Shown: piece by piece, positions 50,391 to 59,631 of the stretch
Layout: each line of letters opens with the position of its first letter
How positions within the stretch are numbered: position 1 is the first letter of the stretch
Origin: Mesorhizobium qingshengii
GTDB taxonomy: Bacteria; Pseudomonadota; Alphaproteobacteria; Rhizobiales; Rhizobiaceae
Direction: 5' to 3'
Length of the DNA stretch: 64,000 nucleotides
Assembly: GCF_900103325.1 (NCBI RefSeq)
Contig: NZ_FMXM01000023.1
Location: forward strand, 49,994-113,993
Notes under the pieces: model-generated
What the model was told of the DNA's origin: nothing
Databases searched by the model: none
Seen by the model: the letters and a program-made list of their open reading frames with translations, nothing else
Position numbers and translations under genes: made by a program

Positions 50391-50431
50391 CGCATAATCA
50401 TTATCGAATTGATTGAATTGTAGCATGATAA
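50391..50431. promoter_or_regulatory. AT-rich dyad between LysR and MFS genes
   Basis: TTATC (50401) and GATAA (50427) flank 21 bases that contain the direct repeat GAATTG-ATT-GAATTG; another short dyad ATAATCATTAT overlaps the left side. A LysR-type operator here is plausible but unproven. Confidence 0.35.
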
Positions 50432-50480
50432 CAGATCGGCATAAAGTCCTCGCACGATATGCAATTTCATTGAGGACCAT

Positions 50481-51698
50481 ATGCTCGACACCAATGACGG
50501 CCAACTGGCCGCGCCGGCCGCGACCATCACCGGCCCGCAGACCCTGCTGTTTGCCACTGCGGTCGGCGTCATCGTCACCAACCTTTTCGCGCCGCAGACG
50601 CTGGTCGGGCTGATCGGGCCATCGCTCGGCGCCAACGCCGCGAGCGTCGGCCTCGTCGCCATGGCCACCCTACTCGGCTATGCCACCGGCCTGTTCTTCC
50701 TGGTGCCGCTCGCCGACCTTGCCGAAAACCGCGCCCTGATCCTGCGCATGCTGATCGCGGCGGCCCTCGCGGCGGGCAGCGCCGCACTGGCGCCCACCGC
50801 GCCCGCGCTGCTGATCGTCCTGTTCATCCTCGGTGCGGCCTGCTCGGCGATCCAGATCCTGGTGCCGATCGCCGCCTCGATGGCGCCGCCCGGACAGGAT
50901 GGCCGCGTCATCGGCGATGTCATGAGCGGGCTGATGGTCGGCATCCTGCTGGCGCGGCCGCTGGCGAGCCTTGTTGCCGACGCCTGGGGGTGGCGCGCCT
51001 TTTACGGCCTCAGCGCCGCCGCCCTCGTCCTGCTCGCCTGCGTGCTCGCCTTCACCTTGCCGCGACGGCGCCCGGCTGCGAGATCATCCTATGGCGCACT
51101 GATCGCCTCGCTGTTCGATCTGCTGCGCGACGAGCGGGTGCTGAGGCGCCGGGCGCTGACGGCGGCGCTGGTGATGGCGGCGTTCAGCCTGTTCTGGACG
51201 GCGGTGGCGCTGCGCCTGGCGCAGCCGCCCTTCGACCTCGGCCAGCGCGGCATTGCGCTGTTCGCGCTGGTCGGCGCCGGCGGCGCGGTGGTGACCCCGC
51301 TGTTTGGCCGCGCCGGCGACCGTGGCTGGACGCGCTCGGCCACCATCGCCTGCCATCTCGTGCTGATCGGCGCGATGGCCCTCGCGGGCTGGGCGGGGTC
51401 AACCGAATCCGCAACCGGATGGTGGCCACTGGTGCTGATGGGCCTCAGCGCCGTGTTGCTGGATATCGGCGTCACCGGCGACCAGACGCTCGGCCGCCGC
51501 GCCATCAACCTGCTGCAGCCGAGGGCGCGCGGCCGCCTTAATGGCCTGTTCGTCGGCATCTTCTTCATCGGCGGCGCCATCGGCTCGATGCTGGCGGGGA
51601 TCGCATGGACATTGGGCGGCTGGCCCGCTGTCTGTGCCATCGGTGCCGCCTTCGGCATCGTCGCGCTTCTGGTCGACTGGATCGGCGGGCCGGAGTGA
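50481..51698 (+). CDS. MFS transporter
   Basis: A 405-residue major facilitator with twelve membrane segments, family DHA-like by layout; loop 2-3 motif appears as PLADLAENRALILRML. The protein is begun at ATG 50481. It is divergent from the LysR gene. Export of a small drug-like molecule is a guess from the family. Confidence 0.85.
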   Translation: MLDTNDGQLAAPAATITGPQTLLFATAVGVIVTNLFAPQTLVGLIGPSLGANAASVGLVAMATLLGYATGLFFLVPLADLAENRALILRMLIAAALAAGSAALAPTAPALLIVLFILGAACSAIQILVPIAASMAPPGQDGRVIGDVMSGLMVGILLARPLASLVADAWGWRAFYGLSAAALVLLACVLAFTLPRRRPAARSSYGALIASLFDLLRDERVLRRRALTAALVMAAFSLFWTAVALRLAQPPFDLGQRGIALFALVGAGGAVVTPLFGRAGDRGWTRSATIACHLVLIGAMALAGWAGSTESATGWWPLVLMGLSAVLLDIGVTGDQTLGRRAINLLQPRARGRLNGLFVGIFFIGGAIGSMLAGIAWTLGGWPAVCAIGAAFGIVALLVDWIGGPE

Positions 51699-51768
51699 AC
51701 AGGTCGCCGCGATCTGCGACAGGGAACAATGTTGCCGGCAAACTGTTCTAGTCTTGCCGGAGGATGCC

Positions 51769-52461
51769 ATGAACGATGCGTCGGCAAAGCCCGCGGGTCC
51801 CGTCCTTTCATCGACGGAGCGCGTGAACACGCTGTCGCATTTCCACCGCGCCGAGATCGCGCGCATGGCGGGATGGCGCGATCGGCTCGACAGGACGACG
51901 AACTGGGCGATCACCGTGGTGGCGGCGATGCTTTCGGTGTCGCTATCGACGGCCAGCGCGCATCACGGCGTGCTGCTGTTCGCCATGCTGCTGATCCTGC
52001 TGCTGCTGTGGATCGAGGCGCGCCGCTATCGGTTCTTCGACTTCTACCGGGCCCGCGTGCGCCAGTTCGAGCGTCATTATTTCGCGCAGATCTTCTCCCC
52101 GCAGCCCGACTTCGCCTCGGATTGGCTGCTCATCGTCGGCGAAGGCCTGCGCGCGCCGAAGTTTCTGCTCTCGCAACGCGCCGCGTTGGCGCGTCGCCTG
52201 CGCCGCAACTACATCTACCTCTTCCTGATCCTGCTGCTGGCCTGGGGTCTGAAGATCTCGACACCCAGCCTTCAGACCGCGGCTCTCCGGACCGGGTTCG
52301 CCGGATCGCTTCGCGAGGCCGTCGACGGCGCCGCCCTTGGTCCCATTCCTGGTGTGGCGATCATTGTCATTGTGGCGGCATTCTATGCTAGCCTGCTCGC
52401 CATCGTCTTTTTCGCCGCGCGCGACGACGGCGAGCTTTCCTTCGGCGACGTCCACGTCTGA
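51769..52461 (+). CDS. DUF2270 membrane protein
   Basis: A 230-residue protein with membrane segments near 45-62, 67-82, 145-160 and 200-220; the block HFHRAEIARMAGWRDRLDRT and FDFYRARVRQFERHYFAQIF is the signature of DUF2270. ATG 51769 follows GGAGGATG. Role unknown. It may form an operon with the antiporter downstream (83 bp). Confidence 0.8.
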   Translation: MNDASAKPAGPVLSSTERVNTLSHFHRAEIARMAGWRDRLDRTTNWAITVVAAMLSVSLSTASAHHGVLLFAMLLILLLLWIEARRYRFFDFYRARVRQFERHYFAQIFSPQPDFASDWLLIVGEGLRAPKFLLSQRAALARRLRRNYIYLFLILLLAWGLKISTPSLQTAALRTGFAGSLREAVDGAALGPIPGVAIIVIVAAFYASLLAIVFFAARDDGELSFGDVHV

Positions 52462-52544
52462 GGCCGGCGCCTGACGACGGTTGCAACGCAAACGATGGCC
52501 GGCGCGTTGTGACGGCCAGTCCACCGCGGTGTTTGAGGGAACCC

Positions 52545-54872
52545 ATGAACTGTCAATCGGCAACCACGCCACGCATTGTTGCGGCGATTGTCCTGCTGGC
52601 CGTTCTCGCCCTGGCGTCGGCAAGCCATGCCTTTGCCGCGCAGCCGGTCGGCCACGCCTCGGGCATGGGCGGCTCGGCGGAGGGACTGTTCGTCGCCGAG
52701 ATCGTGCTTCTGCTTCTGGTCGGCCGCGGCCTGGGCGAGATCTTCCAGCGTTATGGCCAGCCAGCGATCATGGGCCAGCTCATCGGCGGCATACTGCTCG
52801 GGCCGTCGCTGTTCGGCTGGCTGTGGCCTGACGCGCAGCACCTGATCTTCTCGACCGACCCGGCGCAGAAAAGCATGATCGACGCCGTCTCGCAGCTCGG
52901 CATTCTCCTGCTCCTGCTGCTGACCGGCATGGAGACGGATCTGCGCCTCGTGCGCCGGGTGGGGGCCGCCTGTTTCTCGATCTCGATCACCGGCATCATC
53001 GTGCCCTTTGCCTGCGGCTTCGCACTGGCGCAATTCCTGCCCGCCACGCTGTTGCCCGAACCGACGCAGCGCATCGTCGCCGGGCTTTTCCTCGGCACGG
53101 CGCTGTCGATCTCCTCGGTCAAGATCGTCGCCATGGTCGTGCGCGAGATGAACTTCATGCGCCGCAATCTCGGCCAGGTCATCATCTCCTCGGCGATCAT
53201 CGAGGACACGATCGGCTGGCTGATCATCGCCATCACCTTCGGCATCGCCACCAATGGCAGCCTGCAGGTGCTGCCGCTGCTCACCACCGTGGCCGAGGTG
53301 GCGCTGTTCATGGTGTTCTCCTTCACACTCGGGCGCCGCCTGGTGTTCACGCTGATCCGCTGGAGCAATGATTCCTTCCGCAGCGAATACGCCGTCATCA
53401 CCGTCATCCTCATCATCATGGGCGTGATGGCCCTGATCACCAATCTGATCGGCGTCCACACCGTGCTCGGCGCCTTCGTCGCCGGCATCCTGGTCGGTGA
53501 ATCGCCGATCCTGTCCGACCACATCGAGGGTCAGCTCCGCGGCGTCATCACCGCTCTGTTCATGCCGATCTTCTTCGGCATGGCCGGCCTCTCGGCCGAC
53601 CTCACCGTGCTCACCGATCCGACGCTGGCGCTGCTGACGCTGGCGCTGGTGGCCATTGCCAGCATCGGCAAGTTCGGCGGCGCCTTCATCGGCGGCAGGC
53701 TGGCCGGCATGTCGCTGAAGGAGGCCATCGCCGTCGGCAGCGCGATGAACGCGCGCGGCTCGACCGAGGTCATCGTCGCCAGCATCGGCCTGTCGATGAA
53801 CATCCTCTCGCACAACCTGTTCACCATGATCGTCACCATGGCCGTCATCACCACGCTCGCCATGCCGCCAATGCTGCGCTGGGCGCTCGGCCGGCTGCCG
53901 GTCGGACATGCGGAGAAGCAGCGTGTCGAGCGCGAGTTGCTCGACGAGCGCGGCTTCGTCTCGAAGCTGGAGCGGCTCCTGCTGCTGGTCGACGACAGCC
54001 CGGTCGGCAAGTTCACCGCCTATCTGGCGGGGCTGGTCGGCGGCGGCAGCGGCATGCCGACCACCCTCCTCCACCTCAAGGATGGCAGGATCGCCGGCCC
54101 GGCCGGCGACAAGGGCCCGGAACGGGCGCGCAACGAGGTCAGGAAGGGTGCCGCGCGAAGCGCCAGGGCCGTCAGCAAGGCCGAGGACACGTCGGTCGAG
54201 AAGGTGCATCTGACCACCCGCACGAAGTCCGAAGCCACCGCCGACACGATCGCCCAGGAAGCCCGCAAGGGCTACGGCCTGTTGCTGGTCGGGCTGGAGA
54301 CCATGATGACGGCCAAGGGATCGTTCACCGGGACGCTCAACGACATCACCGGCGGTTTCGACGGTCCGCTGTGCCTGGTGCTGAACGGCGCCAAATCCGC
54401 GGCCAAGATGCCGGTTCTAAAAGCCGGCACCACCATCCTGGTTCCCGTAAACGGCACGGAAGTCTCGCGTCGCGCCGCTGATTTCGCCCTGGCGCTGGCA
54501 CGGCCGCACCGGGCGCGGGTCAAGGTTCTCTATGTATCGCAGGCGGCACGGCAAGGGGCCACCTCCGTCTCGCACCGGCGCGAGGAAGCCATGCTGAAGG
54601 ATATCGCCGATCTGGCCGCTCGCTATGGCGTGCAGGTCGACACCGCGCTGCGCACGCGTGCCACGCCCGACAGGGCGATCGCCAGGGAGGTCGCCAAGGG
54701 GGCTGCGATGGTGGTGATGGGCGTCACGCAAAGGCCGGGTGAAGAGCTGTTCTTCGGCGATACCGCCACGGCGGTGCTTGCCGCCGTCGCCTGCCCGGTC
54801 GTGCTTCTGGCCAGCGAGCGTATCCGCCCCACGGAAGCCAGGACGGAGGCGGGCGGCGGGCTCGAAAAATAG
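52545..54872 (+). CDS. CPA2 cation:proton antiporter with C-terminal Usp domains
   Basis: A 775-residue Kef-type antiporter. After an N-terminal hydrophobic leader (about 9-34), the 12-helix NhaA-like core spans roughly 45-435 with motifs FQRYGQPAIMGQLIGGILLG and MNARGSTEVIVASIGL. The C-terminal third is soluble: a degenerate Usp-like region (about 480-615) and a second Usp domain (about 622-770, GTTILVPVNGTEVSRRAADF and VMGVTQRP). Usp domains bind ATP or cAMP and may gate the transport. ATG 52545 has GAGGGA upstream. Confidence 0.88.
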   Translation: MNCQSATTPRIVAAIVLLAVLALASASHAFAAQPVGHASGMGGSAEGLFVAEIVLLLLVGRGLGEIFQRYGQPAIMGQLIGGILLGPSLFGWLWPDAQHLIFSTDPAQKSMIDAVSQLGILLLLLLTGMETDLRLVRRVGAACFSISITGIIVPFACGFALAQFLPATLLPEPTQRIVAGLFLGTALSISSVKIVAMVVREMNFMRRNLGQVIISSAIIEDTIGWLIIAITFGIATNGSLQVLPLLTTVAEVALFMVFSFTLGRRLVFTLIRWSNDSFRSEYAVITVILIIMGVMALITNLIGVHTVLGAFVAGILVGESPILSDHIEGQLRGVITALFMPIFFGMAGLSADLTVLTDPTLALLTLALVAIASIGKFGGAFIGGRLAGMSLKEAIAVGSAMNARGSTEVIVASIGLSMNILSHNLFTMIVTMAVITTLAMPPMLRWALGRLPVGHAEKQRVERELLDERGFVSKLERLLLLVDDSPVGKFTAYLAGLVGGGSGMPTTLLHLKDGRIAGPAGDKGPERARNEVRKGAARSARAVSKAEDTSVEKVHLTTRTKSEATADTIAQEARKGYGLLLVGLETMMTAKGSFTGTLNDITGGFDGPLCLVLNGAKSAAKMPVLKAGTTILVPVNGTEVSRRAADFALALARPHRARVKVLYVSQAARQGATSVSHRREEAMLKDIADLAARYGVQVDTALRTRATPDRAIAREVAKGAAMVVMGVTQRPGEELFFGDTATAVLAAVACPVVLLASERIRPTEARTEAGGGLEK

Positions 54873-54918
54873 GCGCGCGAAAATAGGCGCGACTTGAACG
54901 AGGGGCCGCGCTTGCGCG

Positions 54919-55062
54919 CTACAGGCCGAAGAACTGCCGGCCGATCACGTAGCCCAGCGCGACCACGACCAGCGGAAACAGCGCCGGCGCGACCTTGCTG
55001 AAGAAGGAGTCCTTTGTGTCCTTTGGCGGCACATAGCGTGCGTTGCCGAGATTCTTGGTCAT
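54919..55062 (-). CDS. Small membrane protein, 47 residues
   Basis: MTKNLGNARYVPPKDTKDSF followed by one membrane segment ALFPLVVVALGYVIGRQFFG and a stop. A run of six G precedes the ATG. Length, charge distribution and single helix resemble membrane peptides that accompany transporters; no family recognised. It is convergent with the antiporter gene. Confidence 0.5.
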   Translation of the reverse strand: MTKNLGNARYVPPKDTKDSFFSKVAPALFPLVVVALGYVIGRQFFGL

Positions 55063-55445
55063 TGCGACCCCCCGCATGACGACTCATTAGTAGCCGCTTA
55101 ATAACAACATGCCCGGATTAACGGCTGGCAAAGAAATCGGATTAACGGCTGGCAAAGAAAATAGATCGAATAGCAGACCATCGCGTGGGCAAGCCTGTTG
55201 CATCCGAAGGAAAATACCCATGCATCGGGAACCGATCAGCCCTGTCCCGGGTTCTGGCCCTCGGGGGATGCACATGATCACGATCTCATCGAATGCGAGA
55301 AAGTCCGGCAGCGCGCGCTCGTGGCGCGAAGCTTCATGGGCTGTGACGGCTGATGGTGGGACAATGGTGAGCGGCTCCCGGTACCTGACACGTTTGCGAC
55401 GACCAATCGAAATTCGAACAAACGCCGGCCGACCCGCGAGACGCC
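55063..55445. other. 383-bp intergenic region with 24-bp tandem repeat
   Basis: Two adjacent copies of a 24-bp unit (starting CGGATTAACGGCTGGCAAAG) lie at 55114-55137 and 55138-55161, differing only at the last base. The rest holds the promoter side of the HWE kinase gene; I found no gene and no clear sigma-factor motif. Confidence 0.6.
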
Positions 55446-57710
55446 ATGCCACCAACCAGTAAAACCGCGATAGAAGATCGTCGTCATGCCTTCCTCGCCG
55501 GCGGCGGCCAGCTCGGCTGCCTGATCGCTACGTTCGACTGGGCCTCGACCTCGATCGGACCGATCGAGGTCTGGCCGCAAAGCCTGAAGACGGCGGTGTC
55601 GCTGATCCTGCGCTCCAACGTGCCGATCGTCATGCTGTGGGGCGAGGACGGCGTCATGATCTACAATCATGCCTATTCGGAATTTGCCGGCGCGCGCCAT
55701 CCGCGACTGCTCGGTTCCAAGGTCCGCGAAGGCTGGCCCGAAGTGGCCGACTTCAACGACAACATCATGAAGGTGTGTCTGGCCGGCGGCACGCTCGCCT
55801 ATCGTGAGCAGGAGCTGACGCTCAACCGAACCGGAAAACCGGAACAGGTGTGGCTCGATCTCGATTATTCACCGATTCTCGACGAAAGCGGCGAACCAGC
55901 CGGCGTCGTTGCCATCGTCATCGAGGTGACCGGGAAAATTGCCGCCGAGCGCTGGCAGGCGAGCGAGCGCGACCGGCAGCGCCAGATGTTCGAACAGGCG
56001 CCGGGCTTCATGGCCATGATGTCTGGGCCTCGACATGTGTTCGAGCTGACCAACGCGGCCTACATGCAACTGGTCGGGCACCGCGACGTGATCGGCAAGC
56101 CGGTTCGCGAGGCCCTGCCCGAGGTCGAAGGCCAGGGGTTCTTCGAACTGCTCGACCAGGTCTTCGCCTCTGGCGAGGCATTCATCGGTTACGCGCTGAA
56201 GGCCGAGCTGCAGCGCACGCCTGGTGCCGCGAGCGAAGAGCGCTTCATCGACCTCGTCTATCAGCCGGTGCGCAATCCCGCGGGCGAGGTGTTCGGCATC
56301 TTCGTGCAAGGTGTCGACGTCACCGACCGGCTGATCGCCGAACAGGCGCTGCGCCAGAGCGAGACCCAGTTCCGCACTTTCGCCGAGGCGATGCCGAACC
56401 ACGTCTGGACGGCGACGCCGGAGGGGCTGCTCGACTGGTTCAACCCGCGCGTCTACGATTATTCGGGTGCGAAGCCGGGCGAGCTCGACGGCCATGGCTG
56501 GGCCGATATCGTGCATCCCGACGACATCGTCGCAGCCGCGGAAAAGTGGCAACTGGTGCTGGCCGCCGGCACATTCTACGAAACCGAATTCCGGCTGCGT
56601 CGGCATGACGGCATCTATCGCTGGTTCATTGCGCGCGCCGTCCCGATCCGCGATGCCGACGGCGCTATCCTGCGCTGGATCGGCACCAACACCGATATCG
56701 ACGATCAGAAGCAGGTGGCACAGGCCCTTCTGCAAAGCGAGCGCCGCCTGCAGCTGTCGCAAAATGCAGCCGGCATCGCGGCACTCGAACTCGACATCGC
56801 CAGCGGAACCGTGGTCGGCTCCGAGGGCTTCTGGGGTCTTTGGGGGCTGTCGCCGCGCGAAAGCGTACACATCTCCGTGCTGGAAAACATCGTCATTCCG
56901 GAGGACAAGGACGTCCGCTCCAACCGGGAGACGCGCGAGCAAGGCACCGCCGTGCCGGCCGTGGAATACCGCATCCGGCGGCCCGACACCGGCGAGTTGC
57001 GCTGGCTGTCGCGCCACATCGATTTCGTCCATGACGAGGCCGGCAAGCCGGTCAAGATGTTCGGCGTAATGCAGGATGTCACCGACCGGCGCGAGGCACA
57101 GGCACGGCAGGAGCTGCTGACCCACGAGCTCGAACACCGCATCAAGAACATCCTGGCGATGGTCGCTGCCATCGCCTCGCAAACCTTGCGCAACACCGAT
57201 ATCGCCACCGCGAGCGCCACTTTCAACGAGCGCCTGCGCGCGCTCGCCAACGCCCATGACATCCTGAACAAGACCCGCTGGACCAGCGCCTCCATCCGCC
57301 AGGTGGTCGACAACACCATCGCCGCCTTCCCGCTCGAACAGATCTCGATTTCGGGCCCGGCGCTGCCGATCAACCCGAAGATGGCGCTGACGCTCGCGCT
57401 CGCCGTCAACGAACTGGCCACCAACGCGCTGAAATACGGCGCGCTGTCGACACCGGACGGCAAGGTGGCGATCGAGTGGTCGCTGCAGCCGTCGCACGAC
57501 AGGCCCGGCGACATCAGGCTGATCTGGCGCTGGCGCGAAAGCGGCGGCCCGCCGGTGACGCCGCCCAGCCGGCGCGGCTTCGGCCGCTTCCTGATCGAGC
57601 GCGTCTTCGGCACCGACTTCGGCGGAGCGGTCCGCATCGACTACCACCCCGACGGCGTCGAATGCGTGCTGGACGCACCGGCACCCCAGTTGCCGACAGC
57701 ACCTTACTGA
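55446..57710 (+). CDS. Multi-PAS HWE histidine kinase
   Basis: A 754-residue soluble kinase with four PAS-type regions (about 35-155, 180-290, 305-425, 430-550), then an HWE/HisKA_2 dimerisation domain with His564 in HELEHRIKNILAMVAAIA and an HWE ATPase domain (650-745) with N-box LAVNELATNALKYG and the typical SRRGFGRFLIERVF end. No LOV cysteine motif and no membrane segments, so the stimulus is internal and unknown. Such kinases in Rhizobiales commonly feed the general stress response or single-domain receivers; a receiver gene follows 16 bp on. Confidence 0.92.
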   Translation: MPPTSKTAIEDRRHAFLAGGGQLGCLIATFDWASTSIGPIEVWPQSLKTAVSLILRSNVPIVMLWGEDGVMIYNHAYSEFAGARHPRLLGSKVREGWPEVADFNDNIMKVCLAGGTLAYREQELTLNRTGKPEQVWLDLDYSPILDESGEPAGVVAIVIEVTGKIAAERWQASERDRQRQMFEQAPGFMAMMSGPRHVFELTNAAYMQLVGHRDVIGKPVREALPEVEGQGFFELLDQVFASGEAFIGYALKAELQRTPGAASEERFIDLVYQPVRNPAGEVFGIFVQGVDVTDRLIAEQALRQSETQFRTFAEAMPNHVWTATPEGLLDWFNPRVYDYSGAKPGELDGHGWADIVHPDDIVAAAEKWQLVLAAGTFYETEFRLRRHDGIYRWFIARAVPIRDADGAILRWIGTNTDIDDQKQVAQALLQSERRLQLSQNAAGIAALELDIASGTVVGSEGFWGLWGLSPRESVHISVLENIVIPEDKDVRSNRETREQGTAVPAVEYRIRRPDTGELRWLSRHIDFVHDEAGKPVKMFGVMQDVTDRREAQARQELLTHELEHRIKNILAMVAAIASQTLRNTDIATASATFNERLRALANAHDILNKTRWTSASIRQVVDNTIAAFPLEQISISGPALPINPKMALTLALAVNELATNALKYGALSTPDGKVAIEWSLQPSHDRPGDIRLIWRWRESGGPPVTPPSRRGFGRFLIERVFGTDFGGAVRIDYHPDGVECVLDAPAPQLPTAPY

Positions 57711-57726
57711 CTACATAGGGCATGCC

Positions 57727-58095
57727 ATGACCACTCAGAGCCTCGTCACCGTCCTTGTCGTCGAAGACGAAGCCTTCCTGCTGTTCGCCATCGCCGATGA
57801 TCTGCGCGAGGCGGGCTTCGACGTGCTGGAGGCGAGCAACGCCGACCAGGCGATCCGCATACTGGAGAGCCGGCAGGACATCGCCATCCTGTTCACCGAC
57901 ATCGACATGCCGGGTTCGATGGATGGCCTGCGCCTGTCGGCTGCCGTGCGCGACCGCTGGCCGCCGGTCAAGATCATCATCACCTCGGGCAAGCAACGGC
58001 CGGCCCGGGACGCGATGCCGAGCGGTGGCGTCTTCCTGCCCAAGCCCTACGCGCCCACGGCTGTTGCAGCCACCATTCACGGCCTGCTCGCCTAG
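57727..58095 (+). CDS. Single-domain response regulator
   Basis: A 122-residue receiver without output domain. Acidic pocket Glu13/Asp14, phosphorylation site Asp58 in AILFTDIDMPG, Thr/Ser in IIITSGK and Lys in FLPKPYAP are intact. It follows the HWE kinase by 16 bases and is its likely partner, perhaps as a phosphate sink or FixJ-receiver-like relay. Confidence 0.92.
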   Translation: MTTQSLVTVLVVEDEAFLLFAIADDLREAGFDVLEASNADQAIRILESRQDIAILFTDIDMPGSMDGLRLSAAVRDRWPPVKIIITSGKQRPARDAMPSGGVFLPKPYAPTAVAATIHGLLA

Positions 58096-58325
58096 AAAGA
58101 ACAGGCGAGACCGGAAAAGACTGTTGGCGAACAGCAAGTTGGCGCCAAATCTCGATTCAACGGATGAACATCGACCTGCCGCCCGAGACGGAATCGCTGC
58201 GGTTCGTCCGCCGACTTGAGGAAGAATTGCTCTCCCCGTCCGCGCCTCGGCCTCGATCTCGGAAATCGCGTTTGCCTGCGGATTTGCTTCCAGCGCGAAT
58301 TTCTCGCGGGCTGCGCTGGGAACCG
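58096..58325. other. 230-bp region, possible antitoxin remnant
   Basis: ATG 58164 opens MNIDLPPETESLRFVRRLEE, like the N-terminus of small ribbon-helix-helix/VapB-type antitoxins, then becomes low-complexity. No toxin gene is near, so it is at best a remnant. A low-confidence observation. Confidence 0.25.
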
Positions 58326-58739
58326 CTATGCCGGCAGGGTCGGTTCGGTGTTGGGCGGCAGCGCCTCTTCCGCCTCATGATCCTCCGGAAGGATATCGCC
58401 GTGCACTGCCAGCGGCCGGCCGATCCAGATCGGGTCGACCAGATGGTCGCGCCGGGGGTTGGTCGTGTTCGGATGGATGAGGATGCTGAGCTCCCCATGG
58501 TTCAGCATCAGCCACGGAACGAGCGAGCCGAAAATCTCGTTGGCGAACGAGACCTGGTACATGGCCTGGTCATGCGGCCCGACCTTCTGGTCGTGCCAGG
58601 CACCCAGGCGAACGCTGAAACGTTCCGCGATGCGAAGGCGCAGCCATTCGGCATGTGGCCGCTCGGTTTGCCCGCCGTAGTAGATGTGGGCATGATAGCT
58701 GGCAATCTCCGCGAGCGGTCTTGGACTGGCTTCATTCAC
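58326..58739 (-). CDS. DOPA 4,5-dioxygenase family protein
   Basis: A 137-residue protein starting at GTG 58739 with GGGAGGA upstream: YHAHIYYGGQTERPHAEWLR has the HxH-type start of the DOPA-dioxygenase family, and GPHDQAMYQVSFANEIFGSL plus LVPWLMLNHGELSILIHPNT complete it. Bacterial members are of unknown role. Isolated gene. Confidence 0.82.
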   Translation of the reverse strand: MNEASPRPLAEIASYHAHIYYGGQTERPHAEWLRLRIAERFSVRLGAWHDQKVGPHDQAMYQVSFANEIFGSLVPWLMLNHGELSILIHPNTTNPRRDHLVDPIWIGRPLAVHGDILPEDHEAEEALPPNTEPTLPA

Positions 58740-58986
58740 CTCGCTATCCTCCCTCGATGATTGTCGCTCCCGGCAGAACTGTATCCGAAGCACGGTCGCC
58801 TTGTCTGCAGCCGGCTTCGCCGCCGGTTACTAGCGTCGCGAATTGGCTGACATCTACCCGTGCAAGTTCGAAGCGCCGCTGATGTCGCTCCAAAACCCGG
58901 GCACTGCGCACTGACTGTCTCATCAGTATCGGCGGAGCCGCGAATCTGTGCTAAGCCGCCGGCCAACCAACCAAAGGAAGACACCT

Positions 58987-59217
58987 GTGAACGAACCGAC
59001 CGTGGCCGAGGCGACCGAAAATATCTATGCTTCGCTGCGGGCGGACAATGCCGACATCGACGCACATATAGCGACGCTCAAGGCAGCGCTGGCACGAGAG
59101 GGGATAAAACAGGCGGTGTTCGATCCGGCCAAGTTGGCGCAGAACAACCGCTCGGGCCGCAAGTTGATGCAGGCTTATTTTCGGCAGCGCGGCGTGAGCG
59201 TGAGGTTTTCGGACTAG
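58987..59217 (+). CDS. Small helical hypothetical protein, 76 residues
   Basis: GTG 58987 with GGAAG upstream encodes (V)NEPTVAEATENIYASLRAD and then AALAREGIKQAVFDPAKLAQ, ending YFRQRGVSVRFSD. No cysteines or membrane segments. Coding quality looks genuine; family not recognised. Confidence 0.5.
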   Translation: MNEPTVAEATENIYASLRADNADIDAHIATLKAALAREGIKQAVFDPAKLAQNNRSGRKLMQAYFRQRGVSVRFSD

Positions 59218-59631
59218 GAGAACCGCGCGCGGGCGATCTCGAGCGCGCCCGTTGCTCGGCCGGTCCGGCGTTTGCCAACTGGAAGTCGGGACTGCGCCGC
59301 ATACCGGTCGTAGAAGCGAACTTCGCCTCCGCCCGGAAGCAGACATAGAGCGTCTCCACATTGGAAGTCATGTTCGCACCTCATAGCGGACGAAGACGCT
59401 ATGGGAACATTCGGCCATAGCCATTTGCCGATATCTGCTCGTGACCCCAAGCGCATGAGCGCGGCATGCCGGGCGATAAGGTAGGCGAGGACCAGTCGTG
59501 ATCGGCTTGCCGTCGGACGTCTACCCTGTCGGCTGGCCTTATATCCAAGGAAATGCTAATGTTAATCGGGCCGGCGAACGCCATTCCAGCTTCGCGCGGC
59601 CAATGGCGGAAGCTGGCGTCGAGGGGACGGC
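59218..59631. other. 414-bp region without a convincing gene
   Basis: Several short frames exist on both strands but none has both a ribosome site and a family-like sequence. The best, ATG 59371 on the minus strand (MTSNVETLYVCFRAEAKFAS), has GAGGTG upstream but overlaps the preceding gene heavily. Confidence 0.4.

Noticed and set aside
52383..54209. A 608-codon frame opposite the antiporter
   Set aside because: Composition dominated by H, D, R, Q, G; mirror of the hydrophobic antiporter codons.
55087..55455. 122-codon minus-strand frame upstream of the kinase gene
   Set aside because: No ribosome site, overlaps the tandem repeat and the kinase start, and its sequence resembles no family.
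59078..59371. Minus-strand 97-codon ORF with GAGGTG upstream
   Set aside because: It covers most of the better-looking plus-strand gene at 58987 and its second half is Ser/Arg/Pro-rich like a shadow frame.
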